Assembly: GCF_009362735.1 (NCBI RefSeq)
Contig: NZ_WHNP01000016.1
Coordinates: forward strand, 62,001-126,000
Source of the DNA: Paraburkholderia franconis
GTDB lineage: Bacteria > Pseudomonadota > Gammaproteobacteria > Burkholderiales > Burkholderiaceae
Reading direction: 5' to 3'
Length of the DNA stretch: 64,000 nt
Position numbers and translations under genes: made by a program. The notes under the pieces were generated by a model. That model had not been told where the DNA came from. It saw nothing but the letters and a program-made list of their open reading frames with translations, and searched no databases. How positions within the stretch are numbered: position 1 is the stretch's first letter; every line of letters begins with the position of its first letter. Below are positions 43,708 to 51,644 of the stretch, in pieces.

Positions 43708-46143
43708 ATGACCGAATTCAAGGACACCCAGCAGCAGCTCACGAAATTCCGCCTGCGCGTCGCGGCGGCGGGGCTGTTCGTGTTCGTCTGCTTTGGGCTG
43801 ATCGCATTCCGCTTCCTGTTCCTGCAAGTCTGGCACTACAGCAAGTACTCGCTGCAAGCCGACGAGAACCGCATCTCGGTCGCGCCGATCGTGCCGAACC
43901 GCGGCATCATCACGGACCGCAACGGCGTCGTGCTCGCGAGGAACTACTCGGCGTACACGCTCGAAATCACGCCGTCGAAGCTGAACGACTCGCTCGACGC
44001 TGTAATCGACAATCTGGCGACCGTGATCAACATCGATGCGCGCGACCGCCGGCGCTTCCGCAAGCTGCAGGAGGACTCGAAGAACTTCGAGAGCCTGCCG
44101 ATCCGCACGCGCCTCACCGATGACGAAGTCGCGCGCTTCACCGCGCAGCGCTTCCGCTTTCCGGGCGTCGAAGTGCGCGCGCGTCTGTTCCGCCAATATC
44201 CGCTCGGGCCGACGGCGGCGCACGTGATCGGCTATATCGGCCGCATTTCGCAGCGCGACCAGGACCGCATCGACGATGCCAGCGATCAGAACGATAGCGA
44301 TCCCGATCACTACGACCCGCGCCTCGATGCGAACAATTACAAGGGCACCGATTACATCGGCAAGATCGGCGTCGAGCAGAGCTACGAAACGGAACTGCAC
44401 GGCCTGACGGGTTTCGAGGAAGTCGAAGTGACGGCGGGCGGGCGGCCCGTGCGCACGCTCTCGCGCACGCAAGCGACGCCGGGCAACAACCTCGTGCTGT
44501 CGCTCGATATCGGCTTGCAGCAGGTCGCCGAGCAAGCGTTCGCGGGACGCCGCGGTGCGCTGGTCGCGATCGAACCGTCGACGGGCGACGTGCTCGCGTT
44601 CGTGTCGGCGCCGAGCTTCGATCCGAATGCATTCGTCGACGGCATCGACCAGCAGACCTGGGACGAGTTGAACAACTCGCCAGATCACCCGCTGCTCAAC
44701 CGTCCGCTGCACGGCACCTATCCGCCCGGCTCGACGTACAAGCCGTTCATGGCGCTCGCCGCGCTGACGCTGCACAAGCGCACGCCGCAATGGGGCTTCC
44801 AGGACCCGGGCTCGTACACGTTCGGCGGCCACACGTTCCGCAACGACGTGCCGCAGGGTCAAGGCTGGATCGACATGAACCGCGCGATCATGGTGTCAAA
44901 CGACACGTACTTCTACATGCTCGCGCACGATCTTGGCGTCAACGCGATCGCAAACTTCATGAAGCCGTGGGGCTTCGGCCAGATAACGGGCATCGACATT
45001 GCTGGCGAAGCGCGCGGCATCCTGCCTTCGACGGACTGGAAGCGCAAGGCATACCGCAAGCCCGAGCAGCAGAAATGGTACGAAGGCGAGACGATCAGCC
45101 TCGGCATCGGCCAGGGCTACAACTCGTACACGATCCTGCAACTCGCGCACGCGACGGCGACGCTCGCGAACAACGCCACCGTCATGAAGCCGCACCTCGT
45201 GAAGGAAATCGAGAATCCGATCACCCGTGCACTGCGCGCCACCGTGCCGAAAGACGACGGACGCATCGACGTGAAGCAGTCGGACATCGACGTCATCAAG
45301 CGCGGCATGGAAAACGTGACGATGAACCCGTCGGGCACCGCGTATCAGGTGTTCCGCAATGCGGCGTATCTGTCGGCGGGCAAGACGGGGACGGCGCAGG
45401 TGTTCTCGCTGCAAGGCCAGAAGTACCACGGTCACGCACTCGCTGAAAATCTGCGCGACCATGCGCTCTTCATCGCGTTCGCGCCCGCCGACAATCCGAA
45501 AATCGCGCTCGCGCTGATCGTCGAAAACGGCGGCTGGGGTGCGCAAGCGGCGGGCCCGATCGCGCGTCGCGTTCTCGACTATTACCTCGTCGACCGCGCG
45601 AAGCCGGGCGTCGAGGCTGCGGCCGTCACGGCGGCTGCATCGGCGACGGAAGAAACGTCCGCGCCCGTGATCGGCAGCGCGCCGCCCGCGCCGAACGGCG
45701 AGATTCAGCCCGTGTCGGTCGCGACCGGCTTCACCGCGTTGCCGCCGCCAGTTGGCGCATCGACGCCGCATGCAGCGCCTGCATCGGATGCGTCCGGCGC
45801 GAATGCCGCAGGCGTTGCGGCCTCCGGTGCAGTGGCGGCTTCGGCACCGGAGGCGTCGGCGCCAGGTTCGGCCGCTGCGCCTGTGCCCGCTTCGGTCGCC
45901 AAATCCGCGAAATCCGCCAAGGCGCCGCGCGGCGCGTCGGCAACGGCCGCGCCGTCGGCGGCGGCGTCATACGTCGCGCCATCGACCACGGCTGCGGCCC
46001 CCGTCAAGGCCTCTGACGCGCGCAAGTCACCACACAAACCCCGCCCGGCCAGCGAATCGCGGCCGACCGCTGCGGCGCCATCGCGCAACGACGAATCACA
46101 GGCCGCCCCGCGCGGTCCTGTGTCCGGCGGCATCGACGAGTAA
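43708..46143 (+). CDS. mrdA: Penicillin-binding protein 2 (elongasome transpeptidase)
   Basis: The 811-residue protein is a class-B PBP with one N-terminal membrane helix (about 22-42), the pedestal domain with RNRGIITDRNG-like NRGIITDRNGVVLARNYSA, and a transpeptidase domain. Catalytic SxxK is at Ser342 (GSTYKPF), SxN lies near SNDTYFYML, and KTG is at 559-561 (SAGKTGTAQV). It cross-links peptidoglycan during elongation. An Ala/Pro/Ser-rich tail of about 170 residues follows the domain and is well beyond the E. coli length. rodA starts 10 bases after it. Confidence 0.96.
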   Translation: MTEFKDTQQQLTKFRLRVAAAGLFVFVCFGLIAFRFLFLQVWHYSKYSLQADENRISVAPIVPNRGIITDRNGVVLARNYSAYTLEITPSKLNDSLDAVIDNLATVINIDARDRRRFRKLQEDSKNFESLPIRTRLTDDEVARFTAQRFRFPGVEVRARLFRQYPLGPTAAHVIGYIGRISQRDQDRIDDASDQNDSDPDHYDPRLDANNYKGTDYIGKIGVEQSYETELHGLTGFEEVEVTAGGRPVRTLSRTQATPGNNLVLSLDIGLQQVAEQAFAGRRGALVAIEPSTGDVLAFVSAPSFDPNAFVDGIDQQTWDELNNSPDHPLLNRPLHGTYPPGSTYKPFMALAALTLHKRTPQWGFQDPGSYTFGGHTFRNDVPQGQGWIDMNRAIMVSNDTYFYMLAHDLGVNAIANFMKPWGFGQITGIDIAGEARGILPSTDWKRKAYRKPEQQKWYEGETISLGIGQGYNSYTILQLAHATATLANNATVMKPHLVKEIENPITRALRATVPKDDGRIDVKQSDIDVIKRGMENVTMNPSGTAYQVFRNAAYLSAGKTGTAQVFSLQGQKYHGHALAENLRDHALFIAFAPADNPKIALALIVENGGWGAQAAGPIARRVLDYYLVDRAKPGVEAAAVTAAASATEETSAPVIGSAPPAPNGEIQPVSVATGFTALPPPVGASTPHAAPASDASGANAAGVAASGAVAASAPEASAPGSAAAPVPASVAKSAKSAKAPRGASATAAPSAAASYVAPSTTAAAPVKASDARKSPHKPRPASESRPTAAAPSRNDESQAAPRGPVSGGIDE

Positions 46144-46153
46144 GGAGAAAGGC

Positions 46154-47302
46154 ATGCAAATCGACAAGCGCGCCTGGCTCGATCGCATCAAGAACATGTT
46201 CGCGGGCTTCGATCGCCCGCTCGCGCTGATCGTATTCCTGCTGCTGTGCGTCGGCATCGTGACGCTCTATAGCGCGAGCATCGACATGCCCGGACGTGTC
46301 GAAGACCAGTTGCGCAACATCATCCTGACATTCGGGCTGATGTGGGTGCTGGCCAACATCCCGCCGACGACGTTGATGCGCTTCGCCGTCCCCATCTACA
46401 CATTCGGGGTCGCGTTACTCGTGGCCGTCGCGATGTTCGGCCTGACGCGCAAGGGCGCGAAGCGCTGGATCAACGTCGGCGTGGTGATCCAGCCGTCGGA
46501 GATTCTGAAGATCGCGACGCCGCTGATGCTCGCGTGGTACTACCAGCGGCGCGAGGGCAATATCCGCTGGTGGGATTACATCGTCGGTCTGATCATTCTC
46601 GCCGTGCCCGTCGGCCTGATCGCGAAGCAGCCCGATCTCGGCACGGCCGTGCTCGTGTTCGCATCGGGGCTTTTCGTCATCTACTTCGCGGGACTGAGCT
46701 TCAAGCTGATCGTGCCCGTGCTGGTCGCGGGCGTGATTGCCGTCGGCGCGATTGCGACTTTCCAGGACAATATCTGTCAGCCCGAAGTGCAATGGCCGCT
46801 GATGCACGATTATCAGAAGCACCGCATCTGCACGCTGCTCGATCCGACATCCGACCCGCTCGGCAAAGGCTTCCACACGATTCAGGCCGTGATCGCGATC
46901 GGCTCGGGCGGGCCGCTCGGCAAGGGCTGGCTGAAGGGCACGCAGGCTCACCTCGAATTCATTCCGGAGAAGCACACCGACTTCATTTTCGCTGTGTTCG
47001 CCGAGGAATTCGGCCTGGCGGGCGGCCTGGTGCTGCTGACGCTCTATATGGCCTTGATCGCGCGCGGTCTGTTCATCGCGGCGAACGGCGCGACGCTGTT
47101 CGGCCGATTACTGGCCGGATCGCTGACGATGGCGTTCTTCACCTACGCATTCGTGAACATCGGCATGGTGAGCGGGATTCTTCCCGTGGTGGGCGTGCCT
47201 TTGCCGTTCATGAGTTACGGCGGCACCGCGCTGACGACACTCGGTTTTGCGATTGGTCTCATCATGAGCGTCGGGCGACAGAAGCGTCTGATGCAAAGTT
47301 GA
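46154..47302 (+). CDS. rodA: Peptidoglycan polymerase RodA (SEDS family)
   Basis: ATG 46154 has AAGGAGAAAGG just upstream, giving 382 residues. RodA polymerises glycan strands with PBP2 during elongation. It has about ten membrane helices and the SEDS motifs: RKGAKRWINVGVVIQPSEILKI, KQPDLGTAVLV with its conserved Asp, HLEFIPEKHTDFIFAVFAEEFG, and the final MSYGGTALTT. The gene ends at a strong terminator. The frame opens earlier inside mrdA, but that section is a Pro/Arg-rich shadow. Confidence 0.97.
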   Translation: MQIDKRAWLDRIKNMFAGFDRPLALIVFLLLCVGIVTLYSASIDMPGRVEDQLRNIILTFGLMWVLANIPPTTLMRFAVPIYTFGVALLVAVAMFGLTRKGAKRWINVGVVIQPSEILKIATPLMLAWYYQRREGNIRWWDYIVGLIILAVPVGLIAKQPDLGTAVLVFASGLFVIYFAGLSFKLIVPVLVAGVIAVGAIATFQDNICQPEVQWPLMHDYQKHRICTLLDPTSDPLGKGFHTIQAVIAIGSGGPLGKGWLKGTQAHLEFIPEKHTDFIFAVFAEEFGLAGGLVLLTLYMALIARGLFIAANGATLFGRLLAGSLTMAFFTYAFVNIGMVSGILPVVGVPLPFMSYGGTALTTLGFAIGLIMSVGRQKRLMQS

Positions 47303-47332
47303 TCCGCGAGCCCTACGTCCTACCCGCATAGC

Positions 47333-47367
47333 AAAACGGCGCCTGAAATTCCCGGGCGCCGTTTTTT
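47333..47367. terminator. Bidirectional intrinsic terminator after rodA
   Basis: AAAACGGCGCC pairs with GGCGCCGTTTT around an 11-base loop, with T6 on the plus side and A4 on the minus side. It ends the mre operon, and its right edge meets the end of the converging SEL1 gene. Confidence 0.9.
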
Positions 47368-48085
47368 ATTGAGGCTTTGCTTCGTGCGACTCGCGCAGTT
47401 GCGCGCTCAGTTGCTGATACTTGAGTCGCGCCGCCGGATCGCCTTGCGCCGCCGCCGCCGCGTAATAGGCGCGCGCCACGTTCAGGTTCTGCGGAACACC
47501 GTCGCCGCCGCGTTCGTAGAACGAGCCCGTCACGTACTGCGCGGTCATGTCGCCGCCCTCGGCCGCCTTCTTGTACCAGACGAACGCCTGCTGGTTATCG
47601 CGCGCGGTGCCGCGTCCGTCGAGAAACTGGTTCGCGAGCGCCAGCTCGGCCTGGATATGCCCTTGCTGCGCCGCCTTCAGGAACCATTGATGCGCCTCCA
47701 CGGGATCGCGCGTGACGAACTCGCCGTCGTCGTACATCTTCCCGTACACGTATTGCGCGTGTGACATGTTGGCGTCGGCGGCCTTGCGCAGCCACTTCTT
47801 GCCTTCTTCGACATTGACGGGACCGCCTTCACCGTTGAGCAACATCATCGCGTAGTTGAATTCGGCGAGGCGGCTGCCGCGCTGCGCGGCCTTGCGAAAC
47901 TCGGCGAGCGCCGACGTAAAGTTGCCGGCGTTGTAATCGGCGACAGCCGTTTGTGTTTCCAGATCCGACGCGGGCGGCATCTTGCTCTGCGCATGCGCTG
48001 CCGCGCCCGCCGCCAATGCGGTCAATACGACAGCGCGAGCCGCGCAACCTGCTATGCGCGCCGCACTCAACGACAGCAGCTTCAT
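47366..48085 (-). CDS. Periplasmic tetratricopeptide/SEL1-like repeat protein
   Basis: ATG 48085 (MKLLSLSAARIAG) gives 239 residues: a signal peptide of about 33 (ALAAGAAAHAQ end) and then about five SEL1-like repeats such as AEFNYAMMLLNGEGGPVNVEEGKKW and AQYVYGKMYDDGEFVTRDPVEAHQWF. Such solenoids act as adaptors for protein binding. The gene starts four bases before the end of the upstream aldolase gene (overlap ATGA), so the pair is coupled. The partner is not known. Confidence 0.88.
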   Translation of the reverse strand: MKLLSLSAARIAGCAARAVVLTALAAGAAAHAQSKMPPASDLETQTAVADYNAGNFTSALAEFRKAAQRGSRLAEFNYAMMLLNGEGGPVNVEEGKKWLRKAADANMSHAQYVYGKMYDDGEFVTRDPVEAHQWFLKAAQQGHIQAELALANQFLDGRGTARDNQQAFVWYKKAAEGGDMTAQYVTGSFYERGGDGVPQNLNVARAYYAAAAAQGDPAARLKYQQLSAQLRESHEAKPQ

Positions 48086-48864
48086 GACCGAACCTCCTGC
48101 AATGCCTGTCGCGTGGTGCGCAACAGCCACATCACATCGGCGGCGAGCGCGATGAAACGAAAGCCTTCCGACCGGTATTGCCGCGCACTCGCGACATCCA
48201 TGGCAAAAATGCCCGTCGCGACGCGCGCCCGACGCGCAACATCCAGAATGTGCTTCATCGCGTCCTGGACTTCAGGGTGTTTCGAATCGCCAAGATGACC
48301 GAGACTCGCCGCGAGATCCGCCGGCCCGACGAACAGGCAATCGATGCCCGGCGTCGCCGCGATCTGCTCCAGATGCTCGAGCGCGCGCCTCGACTCGATC
48401 TGCACGATCGTGGCGATTTGCGCGTTCGCATTCTGCAAATAGTCGCGTCGCATTCCGTATGCCGCTGCACGAACCGCGCCTGCGACGCCACGCAGGCCGT
48501 CCGGTCCATCCAGCGTCGCATATTGGGTCAGGCGGACGGCATGAGCCGCTTCGTCAGCCGTCTCGATGTTCGGAAACATCAGCGTGCGCGCGCCCGCGTC
48601 CAGCACGCGCTTGACGAGCCACGGCTCGACGGCGGGCAAGCGAACGACGGGCTCCGTCGGCAGATGCGCTGCCGCAATTGCGCGCAATTGTCCCGTCACG
48701 TCGATGCTGTCGTTCGGTGCGTGCTCCATATCGATCAGCAGCCAGTCGAAACCGGCGTGCGCGAGCGCTTCGGCGGCGCTGTCGCTGCCGAGCGACAGCC
48801 ACAGGCCGAACAGCGGGTCCGGCTCTTTCAGGCGCAGCTTGAGTGGATTCGTGAACGTGCTCAT
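48082..48864 (-). CDS. HpcH/HpaI aldolase family protein
   Basis: The 260-residue protein has the class II pyruvate aldolase TIM barrel. Motifs are FGLWLSLGSDSAAEALAHAGFDWLLIDMEHAPND, the metal-binding Glu in IVQIESRRALEHLEQI and Asp in CLFVGPADLAASLG. Relatives (GarL, RhmA, HpaI) split 2-keto-3-deoxy sugar acids or 4-hydroxy-2-ketoheptanedioate. The exact substrate is not determinable. It forms a two-gene operon with the SEL1 repeat gene. Confidence 0.88.
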   Translation of the reverse strand: MSTFTNPLKLRLKEPDPLFGLWLSLGSDSAAEALAHAGFDWLLIDMEHAPNDSIDVTGQLRAIAAAHLPTEPVVRLPAVEPWLVKRVLDAGARTLMFPNIETADEAAHAVRLTQYATLDGPDGLRGVAGAVRAAAYGMRRDYLQNANAQIATIVQIESRRALEHLEQIAATPGIDCLFVGPADLAASLGHLGDSKHPEVQDAMKHILDVARRARVATGIFAMDVASARQYRSEGFRFIALAADVMWLLRTTRQALQEVRS

Positions 48865-49048
48865 TGCGCGCCTCCGTCGCCGTCGAGCGCGGCCGTGGGC
48901 AAACTTGAGCGAAAGACTACGCGGCCCGAACGGCCGACGTGAAAGGTGTCGTCATTGTGGCGGGCGTGGCGCCCGCTGCAAATCGCGGTGACCGGCATGT
49001 CTCGCTCCGTGTGATTATCGAAACGATCATACCTTGACAATAACCCGT

Positions 49049-49495
49049 TTAGTCGCGGACCACGTCGGCCCAGCAATTCGGCGTCTCGTACAGACGCACC
49101 TTGTGCAGACGCAGATTGACGCCGTAGTGCGCGTCATAGACGTTCGCGAGAATCTCGAACGCGACGGCCGCGAGATTTTCGACAGTCGGAATGCGGTCGA
49201 GCACGACCGTCTTGTGACCGGCCATCGAGTCGAGGAAACCGCGCACCTGTGTATCGCCTTCATAGACGAGGAACGCGTGATCCCACTTGTCGACGAGATG
49301 CTCGTTCGCGAGCGCCTTCACGTCGGCGAAATCCATCACCATGCCACGATCCGGCGCGCCTTCCGTTTCGACGAGATCGCCTTGCAGCGTGATTTCGAGC
49401 ACGTAGCGATGCCCGTGCAGATTACGGCACTGGCTGCGGTGATCGGGAATGCGGTGGCCCGCGTCGAATTCGAGTTTTCGGGTAATCGTCAGCAC
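49049..49495 (-). CDS. queD: 6-carboxytetrahydropterin synthase QueD
   Basis: The start is taken as GTG 49495 (VLTITRKLEFDAGHRI), giving 148 residues; only five bases separate it from queE. QueD converts dihydroneopterin triphosphate to 6-carboxytetrahydropterin in queuosine synthesis. Zinc His ligands are seen in DAGHRI and NLHGHRY, the catalytic Cys in SQCRNLHGH, and the remaining part of the active site in PTVENLA. The ATG-less start is supported by the absence of any other conserved start. Confidence 0.93.
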   Translation of the reverse strand: MLTITRKLEFDAGHRIPDHRSQCRNLHGHRYVLEITLQGDLVETEGAPDRGMVMDFADVKALANEHLVDKWDHAFLVYEGDTQVRGFLDSMAGHKTVVLDRIPTVENLAAVAFEILANVYDAHYGVNLRLHKVRLYETPNCWADVVRD

Positions 49496-49500
49496 GGCAA

Positions 49501-50133
49501 TCAGGGAATGTTCAGGTACTTGTGAGTCTGCATCGACAGGCGCCACTGCGGATGGCGCTTGCACCATTCGATCGCGAGCTTCGTATTGATATCGCGCGAA
49601 GGGCCGTCCATCGGCTGCACGAGGAAATAGTCGAAGTCGAGCTTCGCGTAGTCGGCGAGGCGCTGGTTCTCCTGCGGCACGACCACTTTCAGTTCGTTGC
49701 CTTTGGTCTGCACGAGCGGCGCGTCCGCTTTCGGGCTCACGCAGATCCAGTCGATCGTGTCGAGCACGGGCAGCGAGCCGTTCGTCTCGATCGCGATCTC
49801 GAAGCCGGCCGCGTGCAGCGCGTCGACGAACGGCTGGTCGATCTGCAGCATCGGCTCGCCTCCCGTGCACACCAGGAAACGCTGGTCTTCGCCTTCCGGC
49901 CACAACGAAGCGATCTTCGCGGCCAACTCTTCGGGCGTACGGAATTTGCCGCCGTTCTCGCCGTCGGTGCCGACGAAGTCGGTGTCGCAGAACTTGCACA
50001 CTGCGTCGGCGCGATCTTCTTCACGGCCCGACCACAGGTTGCATCCGGCGAACCGGCAAAACACGGCCGGGCGCCCTGCGTTCGCGCCTTCGCCCTGCAA
50101 CGTGTAGAAAATTTCCTTGACCGCGTACGTCAT
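49501..50133 (-). CDS. queE: 7-carboxy-7-deazaguanine synthase QueE
   Basis: The 210-residue radical-SAM enzyme forms 7-carboxy-7-deazaguanine. Its iron-sulfur cluster cysteines are in the atypical CX14CX2C arrangement, from CNLWSGREEDR to CKFCDTDF, which is the form described for Burkholderia multivorans QueE; the usual radical-SAM spacing is CX3CX2C. The VKEIFYTLQGEGANAGRPAVF start and GGEPMLQ motif are conserved. It lies between queC and queD in one operon. Confidence 0.95.
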   Translation of the reverse strand: MTYAVKEIFYTLQGEGANAGRPAVFCRFAGCNLWSGREEDRADAVCKFCDTDFVGTDGENGGKFRTPEELAAKIASLWPEGEDQRFLVCTGGEPMLQIDQPFVDALHAAGFEIAIETNGSLPVLDTIDWICVSPKADAPLVQTKGNELKVVVPQENQRLADYAKLDFDYFLVQPMDGPSRDINTKLAIEWCKRHPQWRLSMQTHKYLNIP

Positions 50134-50181
50134 GCTGCTTTCTGCCCGATGCTCCGTGAAGCCTGTTGATGTCTCTGTCGC

Positions 50182-50913
50182 TTAGGCTGGTTCCGTGACC
50201 TGCTCGCCATTCTGATACGCCTCGTACCCGCGCTTGCGCAAGCGGCACGCCGGGCACTCGCCGCAGCCGAAACCCCACGCATGCAACTCCGAACGCTCGC
50301 CGAGGTAGCACGTGTGCGTTTCGATGCGGATCAGCTCGACCAATGCATCGCCGCCCAGCGTATGCGCGAGACGCCACGTGTCGGCCTTGTCGAGCCACAT
50401 CAGCGGCGTCTCCAGCACGAAGCGGCTGTCCATGCCGAGATTCAGCGTGACTTGCAACGCCTTCATCGTGTCGTCGCGGCAATCTGGGTAGCCGGAAAAG
50501 TCCGTCTCGCACATTCCGCCGACCAGCACGCGCAACCCGCGACGATACGCAATCGCCGCCGCAATCGTCATGAACATCAGATTGCGGCCGGGCACGAACG
50601 TGTTCGGCAGGCCGTTCGATGCCGCGTGAATCTCGATGTCACGCGTCATTGCCGTTTCGCTGATCGAGCCGAGCACGGACAGATCGATCATGTGATCGTC
50701 GCCGAGCCGCTCGCCCCACTCGGGGAACGTGCGCGCCACCGCGCTACGGAAACCCTCGCGGCATTCGAGCTCGACCCGGTGCCGCTGCCCGTAGTCGAAG
50801 CCCAGCGTTTCGACCGTTTCATACCGATCCAGCGCCCAGGCGAGACACGTGGCCGAATCCTGGCCACCGGAAAACAGCACCAGGGCGCTACTCTTCGCGT
50901 CTTTGCGGGTCAC
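50182..50913 (-). CDS. queC: 7-cyano-7-deazaguanine synthase QueC
   Basis: The start GTG 50913 (VTRKDAKSSALVLFSGGQDS) is preceded by ACGGAG and gives 243 residues. The PP-loop ATPase motif SGGQDS is at 15-20, and the C-terminal zinc site is CGECPACRLRKRGY. QueC turns 7-carboxy-7-deazaguanine into preQ0 with ammonia and ATP. It heads the operon queC-queE-queD and has a visible promoter. The frame opens 25 codons earlier, but those codons are not conserved. Confidence 0.95.
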   Translation of the reverse strand: MTRKDAKSSALVLFSGGQDSATCLAWALDRYETVETLGFDYGQRHRVELECREGFRSAVARTFPEWGERLGDDHMIDLSVLGSISETAMTRDIEIHAASNGLPNTFVPGRNLMFMTIAAAIAYRRGLRVLVGGMCETDFSGYPDCRDDTMKALQVTLNLGMDSRFVLETPLMWLDKADTWRLAHTLGGDALVELIRIETHTCYLGERSELHAWGFGCGECPACRLRKRGYEAYQNGEQVTEPA

Positions 50914-51001
50914 TGCGAAACTCCGTGTATGTTGAATGCCGCGCACAAGCGGTGCCTGGCAGCCTTGCGGCGCGCGGGCCGGCACCAATGCCGGCTCAAG
51001 C

Positions 51002-51029
51002 AGTATAGGCTGCGGCTTTCACGCGCCAA
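51002..51029 (-). promoter_or_regulatory. Candidate sigma-70 promoter of queC-queE-queD
   Basis: On the minus strand TTGGCG (51029-51024) and TATACT (51007-51002) are 16 bases apart, about 90 bases before the queC start. The leader that follows holds a perfect 7-bp hairpin with a CCAA/TTGG loop at 50978-50995. No preQ1 riboswitch was recognised. Confidence 0.55.
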
Positions 51030-51103
51030 GCTGCCGGGACTTATATCGCTAATTGTCCGCCAAGGAGTTTCACGCCGCACGATGCCTCGGACCTGAAACG
51101 AGA

Positions 51104-51135
51104 AAGGACTTGCGAAGAACACATGGCAAGTCCTT
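51104..51135. repeat. 10-bp inverted repeat
   Basis: AAGGACTTGC and GCAAGTCCTT flank a 12-base loop. On the minus strand the stem is followed by TCTCGTTTC, so it could be a second, weaker terminator for the tRNA-side transcript. A shorter repeat GATAAAA/TTTTATC lies beside it at 51136-51154. Confidence 0.5.
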
Positions 51136-51227
51136 GATAAAACCCGATTTTATCACGCGGAGTCCGGCCCCGCTCGCGGCGGCCGTCGAGATGTCCTGCA
51201 ACGAGTCGGCATATCGTCCGCACATAG

Positions 51228-51261
51228 GAAAAGCCCCAGGAATCTTGCGATTTCCTGGGGC
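51228..51261 (-). terminator. Intrinsic terminator downstream of the tRNA remnant
   Basis: GCCCCAGGAA and TTCCTGGGGC form a perfect 10-bp stem at 51233-51242 and 51252-51261; on the minus strand it is followed by TTTTCC. It stands eight bases after the CCA end of the truncated tRNA, as expected for the original tRNA terminator. Confidence 0.85.
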
Positions 51262-51268
51262 CGAATCC

Positions 51269-51315
51269 TGGTGGCCTGGGGCGGAATCGAACCACCGACA
51301 CGCGGATTTCAATCC
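51269..51315 (-). other. 3' part of a tRNA (tRNA-Phe-like); probable attachment-site end of a genomic island
   Basis: Read on the minus strand, these 47 bases run from the anticodon arm (GGATTGAAATCC, GAA anticodon of tRNA-Phe) through the variable loop GTGTC, the T-arm GGTGGTTCGATTCCGCC and the acceptor strand CCAGGCC to the encoded ACCA. The anticodon loop lacks one base compared with an intact tRNA-Phe, and no D-arm or 5' acceptor strand is found beyond 51315. Integrases often use tRNA 3' ends, leaving such a fragment at the far end of the element. The tRNA identity is likely, not certain. Confidence 0.75.
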
Positions 51316-51572
51316 GGCCCCGGCGCGTCCTTTGGTCCGCCATCACACGCAACAGCTCGAAAACACAAGTATCCGGGCGCAGTCGTGCGCAGTCGCGCGC
51401 ACCGTCCCGCACTGGCGTCTGCCAGAAAATTGCCAGACGCGACCGCGATTCTAGCCCCTGACGCCCCGCGAGGCAAGTCCGCCCGCCGTGATGCAGCGGA
51501 CCGGCACCCCGCCCGTGCCCCGACGCGCCCGGTGCGGGCCGGTCGATGGCCATGCCGGACGAAGCGTCAAGA

Positions 51573-51609
51573 AACGTTTCTAACGTTTCGAGAACGTTGC
51601 CACAACGTT
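51573..51609. promoter_or_regulatory. Cluster of four AACGTT sites upstream of the HTH-GTPase gene
   Basis: AACGTT occurs at 51573, 51582, 51593 and 51604, with the first inside the palindrome GAAACGTTTC. The spacing of 9-11 bases puts the sites on nearly one face of the helix. They end 35 bases before the start of a gene with an XRE-type HTH, so an autoregulatory operator is likely. Confidence 0.55.
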
Positions 51610-51644
51610 TCTGCACGGCCTCAACATAAAAAAAGGGGCAGCGG

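Noticed and set aside
50914..51060. preQ1 riboswitch in the queC leader
   Set aside because: Only a simple 7-bp hairpin is present and no A-rich tail or second stem; the leader looks like an ordinary promoter region.
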